DNA of 64,000 nt, taken from positions 806,001-870,000 of the forward strand of contig NZ_NEVT01000003.1 of the NCBI RefSeq assembly GCF_002261345.1, given 5' to 3'. The DNA is from Bordetella genomosp. 2 (GTDB taxonomy: Bacteria > Pseudomonadota > Gammaproteobacteria > Burkholderiales > Burkholderiaceae_B). The position numbers were made by a program, and so were the translations under genes. Below are positions 54,932-64,000 of this stretch, piece after piece (within the stretch, counting starts at the first letter, position 1; each line of letters begins with the position of its first letter). The notes below the pieces were generated by a model. The model searched no databases. It saw only the letters and a program-made list of their open reading frames with translations, and was not told the origin of the DNA.

Positions 54932-55390
54932 GTGAACCGGGATTCCCAGCCCGCGCGCACCCTCGAGGTGGGCGATTGCCACCAGGTCGAACTGCCCATG
55001 CGATGGGGCGACGCCGACGCCCTCAATCACATGAACAACACCATCTACTTCCGCCTGATGGAAGAGGCCCGCATCCAGATTCTCTACGCTGCGGGCCTGG
55101 CGCTGCCGGCCGACCAGGGCTTCATCCTGGCGCATGTGTCCTGCGATTTCCTGCGCGCGTTCACGTATCCGTGCACGGCGCGGGTCACCCACCGCGTGAC
55201 CCGGCTGGGCCGCTCCAGCGTGGAGCATGAGCTGATGCTCGAGAAGGTGGGCGACGATACGGGGCCGTACGCGCGCGGCCGCTCGGTGCTGGTATGGATG
55301 GATTTCATCGCCAACCGCTCGCAGCCCTGGCCGGCGGACGTGCTGGCGCGCCTGGCCGGCCAGTTCGTGCCGGCCTCCGCATGCCGTTAA
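54932..55390 (+). CDS. Acyl-CoA thioesterase (4HBT hot-dog fold)
   Basis: 152-residue hot-dog thioesterase. The 4-hydroxybenzoyl-CoA thioesterase-type active-site segment is LPMRWGDADALNHMNNTIYFRLMEEARIQ (Asp nucleophile/base followed by HMNN). ARVTHRVTRLGRSSVEHELML forms the central strands. GTG start with CAGGAGC upstream. It is divergent from the ETF-QO gene across 114 bases and may relieve CoA sequestration; the exact acyl-CoA is unknown. Confidence 0.88.
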   Translation: MNRDSQPARTLEVGDCHQVELPMRWGDADALNHMNNTIYFRLMEEARIQILYAAGLALPADQGFILAHVSCDFLRAFTYPCTARVTHRVTRLGRSSVEHELMLEKVGDDTGPYARGRSVLVWMDFIANRSQPWPADVLARLAGQFVPASACR

Positions 55391-55475
55391 AATCGGCGCA
55401 AACCAGAATACGACCGGGCGTGCCACCCCCCGCAGCCGCGCCCTTTGGACCCGACCCTTACTAGGAGCAGGAGAG

Positions 55476-56174
55476 ATGGACAAAGTTTATGCAAGCGCCG
55501 CCGAGGCGCTGGCAGGCATCGTCAAAGACGGGCAGATGGTCGCCGTGGGCGGCTTCGGCCTGTGCGGCATTCCCGAGGCGCTGATCGCCGCGTTGCGCGA
55601 TTCCGGCGTCAAGGACCTGACTTGCATCAGCAACAACGCCGGGGTGGACGGCTTCGGGCTGGGCCAATTGCTCGAGACGCGCCAGATCCGCAAGATGATC
55701 GCCTCGTATGTGGGCGAGAACAAGGAATTCGAGCGCCAGTACCTGGCCGGCGAGCTCGAGCTGGAATTCACTCCGCAGGGCACGCTGGCCGAGAAGCTGC
55801 GCGCCGGCGGCGCCGGCATCCCGGCGTTCTTCACCCGCACGGGCGTCGGTACGATCGTCGCCGATGGCAAGGAACTGCGTGAGTTCGATGGCCACCAGTA
55901 CGTCATGGAGCGCTCGCTGGTACCGGACGTCTCGCTGGTCAAGGCGCAGGTCGCCGACCGCAGCGGCAACCTGGTGTTCCGCAAGACGGCGCGCAATTTC
56001 AACCCCAACGTGGCGATGGCCGGCAAAGTCACCGTGGTCGAGGTCGAGCAGATCGTCGACACGGGCTCGCTCGATCCCGACCAGGTCCATCTTCCCGGCA
56101 TCTACGTGCACCGCATCGTGCTCAACGCCCAGCCGGAAAAGCGCATCGAAAAACGCACCACTCGCCCGGCCTAA
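55476..56174 (+). CDS. scoA: 3-oxoacid CoA-transferase subunit A
   Basis: 232-residue alpha subunit of a succinyl-CoA:3-ketoacid CoA-transferase. Type I CoA-transferase start MDKVYASAAEALAGIVKDGQMVAVGGFGLCGIPEALIAAL (CoA-binding GGFGLCG), then CISNNAGVDGFGLGQLL, and ARNFNPNVAMAGKVTVVEVEQIV. It activates acetoacetate for ketone-body or beta-keto acid use. A strong AGGAGCAGGAGAG ribosome site. It is 12 bases before subunit B, the normal pair. Confidence 0.94.
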   Translation: MDKVYASAAEALAGIVKDGQMVAVGGFGLCGIPEALIAALRDSGVKDLTCISNNAGVDGFGLGQLLETRQIRKMIASYVGENKEFERQYLAGELELEFTPQGTLAEKLRAGGAGIPAFFTRTGVGTIVADGKELREFDGHQYVMERSLVPDVSLVKAQVADRSGNLVFRKTARNFNPNVAMAGKVTVVEVEQIVDTGSLDPDQVHLPGIYVHRIVLNAQPEKRIEKRTTRPA

Positions 56175-56186
56175 GGAGAATACGAC

Positions 56187-56837
56187 ATGGCATGGTCCCG
56201 CGATGAAATGGCGGCGCGCGCCGCGCGCGAGCTGCAAGACGGTTTTTACGTGAACCTGGGCATCGGCCTGCCCACCCTGGTGGCCAACCACGTCCCGCCG
56301 GGCGTGGAAGTGTGGCTGCAGTCGGAAAACGGCCTGCTCGGCATCGGCCCGTTCCCCACCGAGGACGAGGTCGACCCGGACCTCATCAACGCCGGCAAGC
56401 AGACGGTGACGACGCTGCCCGGCTCGTCGATCTTCTCGTCGGCCGATTCGTTCGCGATGATCCGCGGCGGCAAGATCAACCTCGCCATCCTGGGCGCCAT
56501 GCAGGTGTCCGAGAAAGGCGACCTGGCCAACTGGATGATTCCCGGGAAGATGGTCAAGGGCATGGGCGGCGCCATGGACCTGGTGGCCGGCGTGGGCAAG
56601 GTCGTGGTGTTGATGGAGCACGTGGCCAAGAAGAAGGACGGCACCGAGGACATCAAGCTGCTGCCGGAGTGCACGTTGCCCCTGACCGGCGTCGGGGTGG
56701 TCGACCTGATCATCACCGACCTGGGCGTAATGGAAGTGGGCGAGAACGGCCTGAAGCTGCTCGAACTCGCTTCCGGCGTGACGGTCGAGGAAATCCAGGC
56801 CAAGACCCAGGCGAGGCTGGACGTCTCGGGCCTGTAA
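56187..56837 (+). CDS. scoB: 3-oxoacid CoA-transferase subunit B
   Basis: 216-residue beta subunit. The catalytic glutamate is Glu47 in [15 protein letters not shown], which forms the acyl/CoA-thioester intermediate. [15 protein letters not shown] and [37 protein letters not shown] are diagnostic. ScoA and ScoB form a heterotetramer. The operon closes with a textbook terminator 18 bases after the stop. Confidence 0.95.
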   Translation: MAWSRDEMAARAARELQDGFYVNLGIGLPTLVANHVPPGVEVWLQSENGLLGIGPFPTEDEVDPDLINAGKQTVTTLPGSSIFSSADSFAMIRGGKINLAILGAMQVSEKGDLANWMIPGKMVKGMGGAMDLVAGVGKVVVLMEHVAKKKDGTEDIKLLPECTLPLTGVGVVDLIITDLGVMEVGENGLKLLELASGVTVEEIQAKTQARLDVSGL

Positions 56838-56854
56838 GCCGCCCGTCGCCCAGC

Positions 56855-56880
56855 AAAACCCTGCTTCGGCAGGGTTTTTT
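56855..56880 (+). terminator. Rho-independent terminator of scoAB
   Basis: AAAACCCTGC / GCAGGGTTTT with a TTCG tetraloop and a run of T residues. Confidence 0.95.
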
Positions 56881-56940
56881 TATTGCGCCACGGCAGGGTA
56901 ATCCCGGAGTATGAAAATCTATTTTCTTATCTAAAATCTC

Positions 56941-56960
56941 GATGTAAACGAATTTACATC
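56941..56960. promoter_or_regulatory. Palindromic operator before the rpiR-type gene
   Basis: GATGTAAA (56941-56948) and TTTACATC (56953-56960) form a perfect 8-base dyad with a CGAA centre, 40 bases before the regulator's ATG and just after a TAAAAT -10-like element (56932-56937). MurR/RpiR proteins bind such sites and often autoregulate. The symmetry is observed; the binder is inferred. Confidence 0.72.
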
Positions 56961-57000
56961 AATCGGCCCTCCGGCCGCCCTCCGCAGTCTTCGCCCCGTC

Positions 57001-57885
57001 ATGACCAAGGCAGTCCCCCTGTCCGTGTCCGCCCGGATCGCCCGCGCGCAGCCTTCGTTCAGCCGTGCCCAGCATCGCATGGCCGAATATGTGCTGGCGC
57101 ACCAGTTCCGCGTGGCCACCATGACCATCGACGAGTTCGCCGCCGCGGTGGGCGTATCGGTGGCGTCGGCCAACCGTTTTGCGCGCGCGCTCGATCTGCC
57201 GGGCTATCCGCAGTTCCGCGCCGAGCTGGCGCGCGGCTTCGAGGCGGCGCTCGAGCCGGTCGAAAAACTGCGCGTCGAACTGGCGCACTCCGCCACGGCG
57301 GCGCAGGTGATGGCGGCCACGCTCGAGGAAGACATCCGCAACGCCCAGCGCACGCTGCAGAACCTGGACGCCGACGCCTGCGAGCGGGCCGTCGATATCG
57401 TCCTGGGCGCCGATCGCGTCTTCATCATCGGCTTCGGCGCCAGCGGCTTCCTGGCCGGGCTGCTGCAGCGCGGGCTGTGCATGCACCTGCACGCCTGCGA
57501 ATCGCTGGCCGGGCCGGGCGGGGTGTCGCACGCCGCGCGCCAGATGTCGCGCATGACGGCGCGCGACCTGGTGATTGCCATCGGCTTCCCGCGCTACCTG
57601 GCCGATACCGTGACGCTGGGCCGCGCGGCGCAGCAGGCGGGGGTGCCGGTGCTGGTGCTGACCGACAAGCCCACCTCGCCGCTGGCGCCCCTGGCGACGG
57701 TGGCGCTGTATGCCCACACGTCGCGCCAGGCTTCGGCCAATTCCGAGACCGGCGCGCTGGGGCTGGTGGAGGGCCTGTCGGCCGCGGTGGCCCACCGGGC
57801 CAAGAATTCAATCCAGGCCGCGGCCGGCGTGACCCAGTCCGTCATGCCGTGGCTCATCCATGGCGTAGGAGCAGGAAAAAGATGA
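57001..57885 (+). CDS. MurR/RpiR-family transcriptional regulator
   Basis: 294-residue regulator with an N-terminal HTH_6 domain (ARIARAQPSFSRAQHRMAEYVLAH, TIDEFAAAVGVSVASANRFARALDLPGYPQFRAELARG) and a C-terminal SIS sugar-isomerase-like domain (DRVFIIGFGASGFLAGLLQRG, ARDLVIAIGFPRYLADTV, LVLTDKPTSPLAPLA). The stop overlaps the asparaginase-like gene start (ATGA), so it is part of the gsi operon that it probably controls. The ligand could be a peptide breakdown product or a sugar phosphate; unknown. Confidence 0.92.
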   Translation: MTKAVPLSVSARIARAQPSFSRAQHRMAEYVLAHQFRVATMTIDEFAAAVGVSVASANRFARALDLPGYPQFRAELARGFEAALEPVEKLRVELAHSATAAQVMAATLEEDIRNAQRTLQNLDADACERAVDIVLGADRVFIIGFGASGFLAGLLQRGLCMHLHACESLAGPGGVSHAARQMSRMTARDLVIAIGFPRYLADTVTLGRAAQQAGVPVLVLTDKPTSPLAPLATVALYAHTSRQASANSETGALGLVEGLSAAVAHRAKNSIQAAAGVTQSVMPWLIHGVGAGKR

Positions 57886-58859
57886 TTCAGCCGGTTATCG
57901 CGATCCACGGTGGCGCGGGCGCCATGTCGCGCGCCGCCATGTCGCCCGAGAAAGAGCAGGAGTTCCTGGCCGCCCTGGACCGCATTCTGGCGGCCGGCCA
58001 GGCCGTGCTGGCCGCTGGCGGCAGCGCGCTCGACGCGGTGACCGAAGCGGTGCGCCTGCTGGAGGACTGCCCGCTGTTCAATGCGGGCCATGGCGCCGTG
58101 TTCACCAGCGCGGGCACCCATGAGCTGGACGCCTCCATCATGGATGGCGCCACGCTGCGCTGCGGCGCCATCGCCAATGTCTCGCGCGTGCGCAACCCGG
58201 TGCTGGCGGCGCGCCAGGTCATGGAGCACAGCAAGCATGTGTTCTTCGTGGGCGCCGGCGCCGAGGAGTTCGCCCGCGCCCAGGGGCTGGAACTGGTCGA
58301 TCCGGCGTATTTCTCGACCGAGGCGCGGCGCGAACAGTTGCTGCGCGTGCAGCGCGAGACGCCCGACGCGGCGGTGCTCGACCACGACGGCCAGGCCCTG
58401 GTGGCGCGCGGCCAGCCGGCCCCGGCCGACCCGCTGGACGCCGACAAGAAGTACGGCACTGTCGGCGCGGTGGCGGTCGACGCGCAGGGCAATGTGGCCG
58501 CGGCCACCTCGACCGGCGGCATCACCAACAAGCAGGTCGGGCGGGTGGGCGACGCGCCGCTGATCGGCGCCGGCTGCTACGCCAGCAACCGCAGCTGCGC
58601 CGTGTCCACCACCGGCACCGGCGAGATGTTCATCCGCGCCGTCGCCGCCCACGACGTGGCCGCCCAGATGGAATACGGCGGCGCCTCGCTGCAGGCGGCC
58701 GCCGATCGCGTGGTGTTCGAGACCTTGCCCGCGATCCAGGGCAAGGGCGGCCTGATCGCCGTCGACACCGCGGGCAATGTGGTCCTGCCGTTCAACACGG
58801 AAGGCATGTATCGAGGCTACGCCCGCGTGGGCGAGCCGCCGGTGGCGGCCATTTACTGA
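57882..58859 (+). CDS. iaaA: Isoaspartyl peptidase/L-asparaginase (Ntn-hydrolase)
   Basis: 325-residue precursor of a plant-type asparaginase/isoaspartyl dipeptidase that self-cleaves before Thr193 in KKYGTVGAVAVDAQGNVAAATSTGG. The N-terminus PVIAIHGGAGAMSR, the SALDAVTEAVRLLEDCPLFNAGHGAVFTSAGTHELDASIMDG loop and GCYASNRSCAVSTTGTGEMFIR are family marks. In E. coli iaaA is the first gene of the gsi (glutathione import) operon, the same order as here. It would hydrolyse isoaspartyl or related gamma-type peptides that enter through the transporter. Confidence 0.94.
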   Translation: MIQPVIAIHGGAGAMSRAAMSPEKEQEFLAALDRILAAGQAVLAAGGSALDAVTEAVRLLEDCPLFNAGHGAVFTSAGTHELDASIMDGATLRCGAIANVSRVRNPVLAARQVMEHSKHVFFVGAGAEEFARAQGLELVDPAYFSTEARREQLLRVQRETPDAAVLDHDGQALVARGQPAPADPLDADKKYGTVGAVAVDAQGNVAAATSTGGITNKQVGRVGDAPLIGAGCYASNRSCAVSTTGTGEMFIRAVAAHDVAAQMEYGGASLQAAADRVVFETLPAIQGKGGLIAVDTAGNVVLPFNTEGMYRGYARVGEPPVAAIY

Positions 58860-58913
58860 TGGCCGTTGCGCAATACCGCTGCCCACGCGGCAGCCAGCAG
58901 GGGATGAAGAAAT

Positions 58914-60788
<1,875 letters not shown>

Positions 60789-60822
60789 TAAACAAGCCGT
60801 CTACCCCCCAAGGAGCCTGTTC

Positions 60823-62385
60823 ATGAAGAAACGAGTCGATGCGCTGTTCCAGCGCAAAACCCTGGCGGCAAGCCTGCTGGCGTTGTCGGCCCTGACCTGC
60901 GGCAGCGCCGCGTTCGCGGCCAAGGACGTCGTGCTGGCCCTGAGCTCGCAAGCCGAGACGCTGGACCCCTATAACACCAACACCACCCTGACCACCGCGG
61001 TTACCAAGTCGTTCTACGAAGGCCTGTTCGAGTTCGACAAGGACCTGAAGATCAAGCCGGTGCTGGCCGAAAGCTACGAGGTCACGCCCGACGGCCTGAC
61101 CTATACCTTCAAGTTGCGCCAGGGCGTCAAGTTCCATGACGGCACGGACTTCAACGCCGAAGCGGTCAAGGTCAACCTGGAGCGCGTGCTCAACCGCGAC
61201 AACCACCTGGCCCGCTATAACCAGTTCAACCGCATCGCCAAGGTCGAGGCGGTGGACGCCGCCACGCTGCGCATCACGCTCAAGGAGCCGTTCGCGCCGT
61301 TCATCAACTCGCTAGCGCACGCCTCGGCCGCCATCATTTCGCCCGCCGCGCTGAAGAAGTACGGCAAGGACATCGCCTTCCATCCCGTGGGCACGGGCCC
61401 CTTCGTGTTCGACGGCTGGAAGCAGACCGATTATGTGAAGGGCAAGAAGTTCGACGGCTACTGGAAGAAGGGCTATCCCAAGGTCGACACCATTACCTGG
61501 AAGCCGGTGCTCGAGAACAGCACCCGCGCCGCCATGCTGCAGACCGGCGAGGCCGATTTCGCCTACACGCTGCCCTATGAGCAGGCCGCGCTGCTGCAAA
61601 AGAGCGACAAGCTGGACGTGCTGACCGGCGATTCGATCATCACCCGCTACATCAGCTTCAACGTGCAGCACAAGCCGTTCGACAACGTCAAGGTGCGCCA
61701 GGCCATCAACTACGCCATCAACCGCGAGGCGCTGGCCAAGGTGGCGTTCGCCGGCTACGCCTTCCCGGCCCAGGGCATCGTGCCGCAGGGCGTGACCTAC
61801 GCCTACAAGATGGACCCGTGGCCGTACGATCCCAAGAAGGCCAAGCAACTGCTGGCCGAGGCCGGCTACCCGGACGGCTTCGAGTCGGTGCTGTGGGGCG
61901 GCTATAACAACACCACCACCCAGAAGGTGCTGCAGTTCGTGCAACAGCAGTTGCGCCAGGTCGGCGTGAAAGTCCAGGTGCAGGCCCTGGAAGTCGGCCA
62001 GCGCACCGAGATGGTCCAATCCGCGCCCGATCCCGCCACCGCGCCGGTGCGCATGTACTACGCCGGCTGGTCGTCCTCCACCGGCGAGGCCGACTGGGCG
62101 CTGCGTCCGCTGCTGGCCTCGGAATCGTTCCCGCCCAAGCTGAACAACACGGCCTACTACAAGAACGAACTGGTCGACACCAACATCGCCAAGGCCCTGC
62201 GCTCGGTCGACGACCAGGAGAAGGCCAAGCTGTACCAGGAAGCGCAAGAGCAGATCTGGAAAGATGCCCCGTGGGCCGCGCTGGTCACCGAGAAGATGCT
62301 CTATGCCCGCAGCAAGAAGCTGGACGGCGTCTACGTGATGCCCGACGGCAACATCAATTCGGGCGAGATCTCGGTTTCCGAGTAA
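60823..62385 (+). CDS. gsiB: Glutathione/peptide ABC receptor
   Basis: 520-residue periplasmic binding protein of the SBP_5 (Dpp/Opp/Gsi) family. Signal peptide [35 protein letters not shown]. Family hallmarks: [69 protein letters not shown] and [31 protein letters not shown] precedes the ATG. The start within the gsiA-like gene's tail region (60754) was rejected as it has no signal peptide. Its position after gsiA-like and before two permease genes matches gsiABCD. Confidence 0.93.
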   Translation: MKKRVDALFQRKTLAASLLALSALTCGSAAFAAKDVVLALSSQAETLDPYNTNTTLTTAVTKSFYEGLFEFDKDLKIKPVLAESYEVTPDGLTYTFKLRQGVKFHDGTDFNAEAVKVNLERVLNRDNHLARYNQFNRIAKVEAVDAATLRITLKEPFAPFINSLAHASAAIISPAALKKYGKDIAFHPVGTGPFVFDGWKQTDYVKGKKFDGYWKKGYPKVDTITWKPVLENSTRAAMLQTGEADFAYTLPYEQAALLQKSDKLDVLTGDSIITRYISFNVQHKPFDNVKVRQAINYAINREALAKVAFAGYAFPAQGIVPQGVTYAYKMDPWPYDPKKAKQLLAEAGYPDGFESVLWGGYNNTTTQKVLQFVQQQLRQVGVKVQVQALEVGQRTEMVQSAPDPATAPVRMYYAGWSSSTGEADWALRPLLASESFPPKLNNTAYYKNELVDTNIAKALRSVDDQEKAKLYQEAQEQIWKDAPWAALVTEKMLYARSKKLDGVYVMPDGNINSGEISVSE

Positions 62386-62467
62386 TCGCGTTCTCCTAGA
62401 ACGGCCGATACACGGCCGATGGCGCGCCGGCCCCGCCGGCGCGCCGTCACGCCGACCAGGTTGCAAA

Positions 62468-63388
62468 ATGCTGAATTATTTTCTGAAGCGGCTGGTGGGA
62501 CTGGCGCCCACGCTGCTGATCGTGGCGGTACTGGTATTCCTGTTCGTGCACATGCTGCCGGGCGATCCCGCGCGGCTGGCCGCGGGCCAGGATGCCGACC
62601 TCGAAACCGTCGAACTGGTGCGCAAGGAACTGGGCCTGGACAAGCCGCTGCCGGAACAGTTCGTGCGCTTCTTCACGAATATCGTGCAGGGCGACCTCGG
62701 CACGTCGATCCGCACGCGCCGGCCGGTGTCGGTGGAGATCGCCGAACGCTTCATGCCGACCCTGCTGCTGACGCTGGTCAGCATGGCCTGGTCGGTGGTG
62801 TTCGGCATGGGCATCGGCATCATCTCGGCGGTGTTCCGCAACCGCTGGCCCGACCGCCTGGGCATGACGCTGGCCGTGTCGGGCATTTCGTTCCCCGCGT
62901 TCGCGCTGGGGATGCTCCTGATGCAGATATTTTCGGTCGACCTGGGCTGGCTGCCGACTGTAGGGGCCAGCTCGTGGCAGCACTATATCCTGCCGTCGAT
63001 CACGCTGGGCGCCGCGGTGGCGGCGGTCATGGCGCGCTTCACGCGCGCCTCGTTCGTCGAGGTCATCCAGGAAGATTTCGTGCGCACCGCGCGCGCCAAG
63101 GGGCTGCGCGAGCGGGTCGTCATCATCAAGCATTGCCTGCGCAATGCGCTGATTCCGGTGGTCACCATGATGGGCCTGCAGTTCGGCTTCCTGCTGGGCG
63201 GCTCGATCGTGGTCGAGGCCGTCTTCAACTGGCCCGGGCTGGGACGCCTGCTGGTCGATTCGGTGAACATGCGCGACTACCCGGTGATCCAGGCGCTGGT
63301 GCTGCTGTTCTCGCTGGAATTCATCCTGATCAACCTGGTCGTGGACATGCTCTATGGCTACATCAACCCCACCATTCGTTACAAGTGA
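62468..63388 (+). CDS. gsiC: Glutathione/peptide ABC permease GsiC-like
   Basis: 306-residue inner-membrane permease of the DppB/GsiC type with six helices. It starts [40 protein letters not shown], followed by the [11 protein letters not shown]-like segment [13 protein letters not shown]. The EAA loop is present in [37 protein letters not shown], which contacts the ATPase. The end [36 protein letters not shown] is typical. It is 7 bases before the next permease. Confidence 0.94.
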   Translation: MLNYFLKRLVGLAPTLLIVAVLVFLFVHMLPGDPARLAAGQDADLETVELVRKELGLDKPLPEQFVRFFTNIVQGDLGTSIRTRRPVSVEIAERFMPTLLLTLVSMAWSVVFGMGIGIISAVFRNRWPDRLGMTLAVSGISFPAFALGMLLMQIFSVDLGWLPTVGASSWQHYILPSITLGAAVAAVMARFTRASFVEVIQEDFVRTARAKGLRERVVIIKHCLRNALIPVVTMMGLQFGFLLGGSIVVEAVFNWPGLGRLLVDSVNMRDYPVIQALVLLFSLEFILINLVVDMLYGYINPTIRYK

Positions 63389-63395
63389 GGCGGCC

Positions 63396-64000
63396 ATGAC
63401 GCAAACGACCGCCGCAAAGACCGGCACCGACGTACGTACCCCCTGGGGCGAGTTCTGGCGCAAGTTCCGCAAGCAGCACGTGGGCATGGGCGCCCTGGTG
63501 TTCGTGCTGCTGCTGGTGCTGGTGGCCGTGCTGGCGCCCTGGATCAGCCCGTACGATGCCGAGAACTACTTCGACTACGACATGATCAATACCGGCCCGT
63601 CCTGGACCCACTGGTTCGGGGTCGACCCGCTGGGCCGCGACATCTTCAGCCGCATCCTGATGGGGGCGCGCATTTCCCTGGCGGCCGGCTTCCTGTCGGT
63701 ACTGCTGGGCGGCCTGATCGGCACCGCGCTGGGCCTGCTGGCCGGGTACTACGAAGGCTGGTGGGATCGCATCACCATGCGCATCTCGGACGTGCTGTTC
63801 GCGTTCCCCGGCATCCTGCTGGCGCTGGGCGTGGTCGCCGTGCTGGGCAGCAGCATGACCAACGTGGTGGTGGCGGTGTCGGTGTTCAGCGTGCCGGCGT
63901 TCGCGCGATTGGTGCGCGGCAACACGCTGGCGCTGAAGAGCCTGACCTATATCGAGGCCACCAAGAGCATCGGCGCGTCCGACTGGACCATCCTGGTGCG
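63396..64000 (+). CDS. gsiD: Glutathione/peptide ABC permease GsiD-like, truncated by window
   Basis: First 201 codons of a DppC/GsiD-type permease; it runs off the window end without a stop. The N-terminal cytoplasmic part ([22 protein letters not shown]) leads into a membrane helix, then the extracytoplasmic [35 protein letters not shown] motif of DppC proteins. The EAA loop begins at [20 protein letters not shown]. It completes a gsiABCD-type set. Preceded by GAGGCGGCC and 7 bases from gsiC. Confidence 0.93.
   Translation, partial: MTQTTAAKTGTDVRTPWGEFWRKFRKQHVGMGALVFVLLLVLVAVLAPWISPYDAENYFDYDMINTGPSWTHWFGVDPLGRDIFSRILMGARISLAAGFLSVLLGGLIGTALGLLAGYYEGWWDRITMRISDVLFAFPGILLALGVVAVLGSSMTNVVVAVSVFSVPAFARLVRGNTLALKSLTYIEATKSIGASDWTILV

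Overview
The window looks like a piece of a Bordetella chromosome, most likely the B. bronchiseptica/B. parapertussis type. It has very high GC, dense co-oriented operons, Bug-family tripartite tricarboxylate receptors, CaiB and LysR families, and the beta-proteobacterial order fab - rpoE - lepA - lepB - rnc - era - recO. No insertion sequence, phage gene, rRNA, tRNA or CRISPR array was found. The absence of IS481-like copies over 64 kb argues mildly against B. pertussis. The species call is inference, not a database match. No gap between genes exceeds 300 bases.

Layout. 1-4.1 kb: end of a HAD phosphatase, the periplasmic methionine-sulfoxide repair pair msrPQ, then a convergent set (AmiD-like amidase, tetrapyrrole-methylase-fold methyltransferase, Maf). 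4.1-20 kb: the housekeeping core. yceD-rpmF-plsX-fabHDG-acpP-fabF make phospholipid precursors and fatty acids. A small basic membrane protein follows, then the envelope-stress set rpoE-rseA-rseB-mucD, then lepA, lepB, rnc, era and recO, many with start/stop overlaps. 20-25.7 kb: a LysR regulator, a three-gene Bug receptor / deacylase-like / threonine-synthase-like operon, a PliI-like secreted protein and a Bax-inhibitor-1 protein. 25.8-29.3 kb: pepA-holC-small protein, divergent from a lone lptF.

29.4-35.6 kb: LysR with a divergent branched-chain amino-acid binding protein and mmsA, an Lrp/LysE exporter pair, and cysB. 35.7-44.9 kb: a Fur-box-controlled four-cysteine DUF2325 protein, an NlpC/P60 lipoprotein, a prpE-glcG-MFS operon, acs, a DMT exporter and threonine aldolase. 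45-51 kb: a tctCBA-type uptake system with GntR regulator, CoA-transferase and an enoyl-CoA-hydratase-like protein lacking both catalytic glutamates. 51.0-51.16 kb: a doublet of palindromic repeats, one of which supplies the stop codon of an abnormal cytochrome P450. 52.3-56.9 kb: an NAD-binding epimerase-like protein, ETF-ubiquinone oxidoreductase, a thioesterase and a 3-oxoacid CoA-transferase. 57-64 kb: RpiR regulator, isoaspartyl peptidase and a glutathione-type ABC importer (gsiABCD), a peptide/glutathione salvage operon cut by the window end.

The most unusual items are the Fur-box/DUF2325 module, the repeat doublet with the degenerate P450, the crotonase homologue without catalytic glutamates, two crisp AT-rich operators in front of catabolic operons, and a short RecO that lacks its usual zinc-binding segment.
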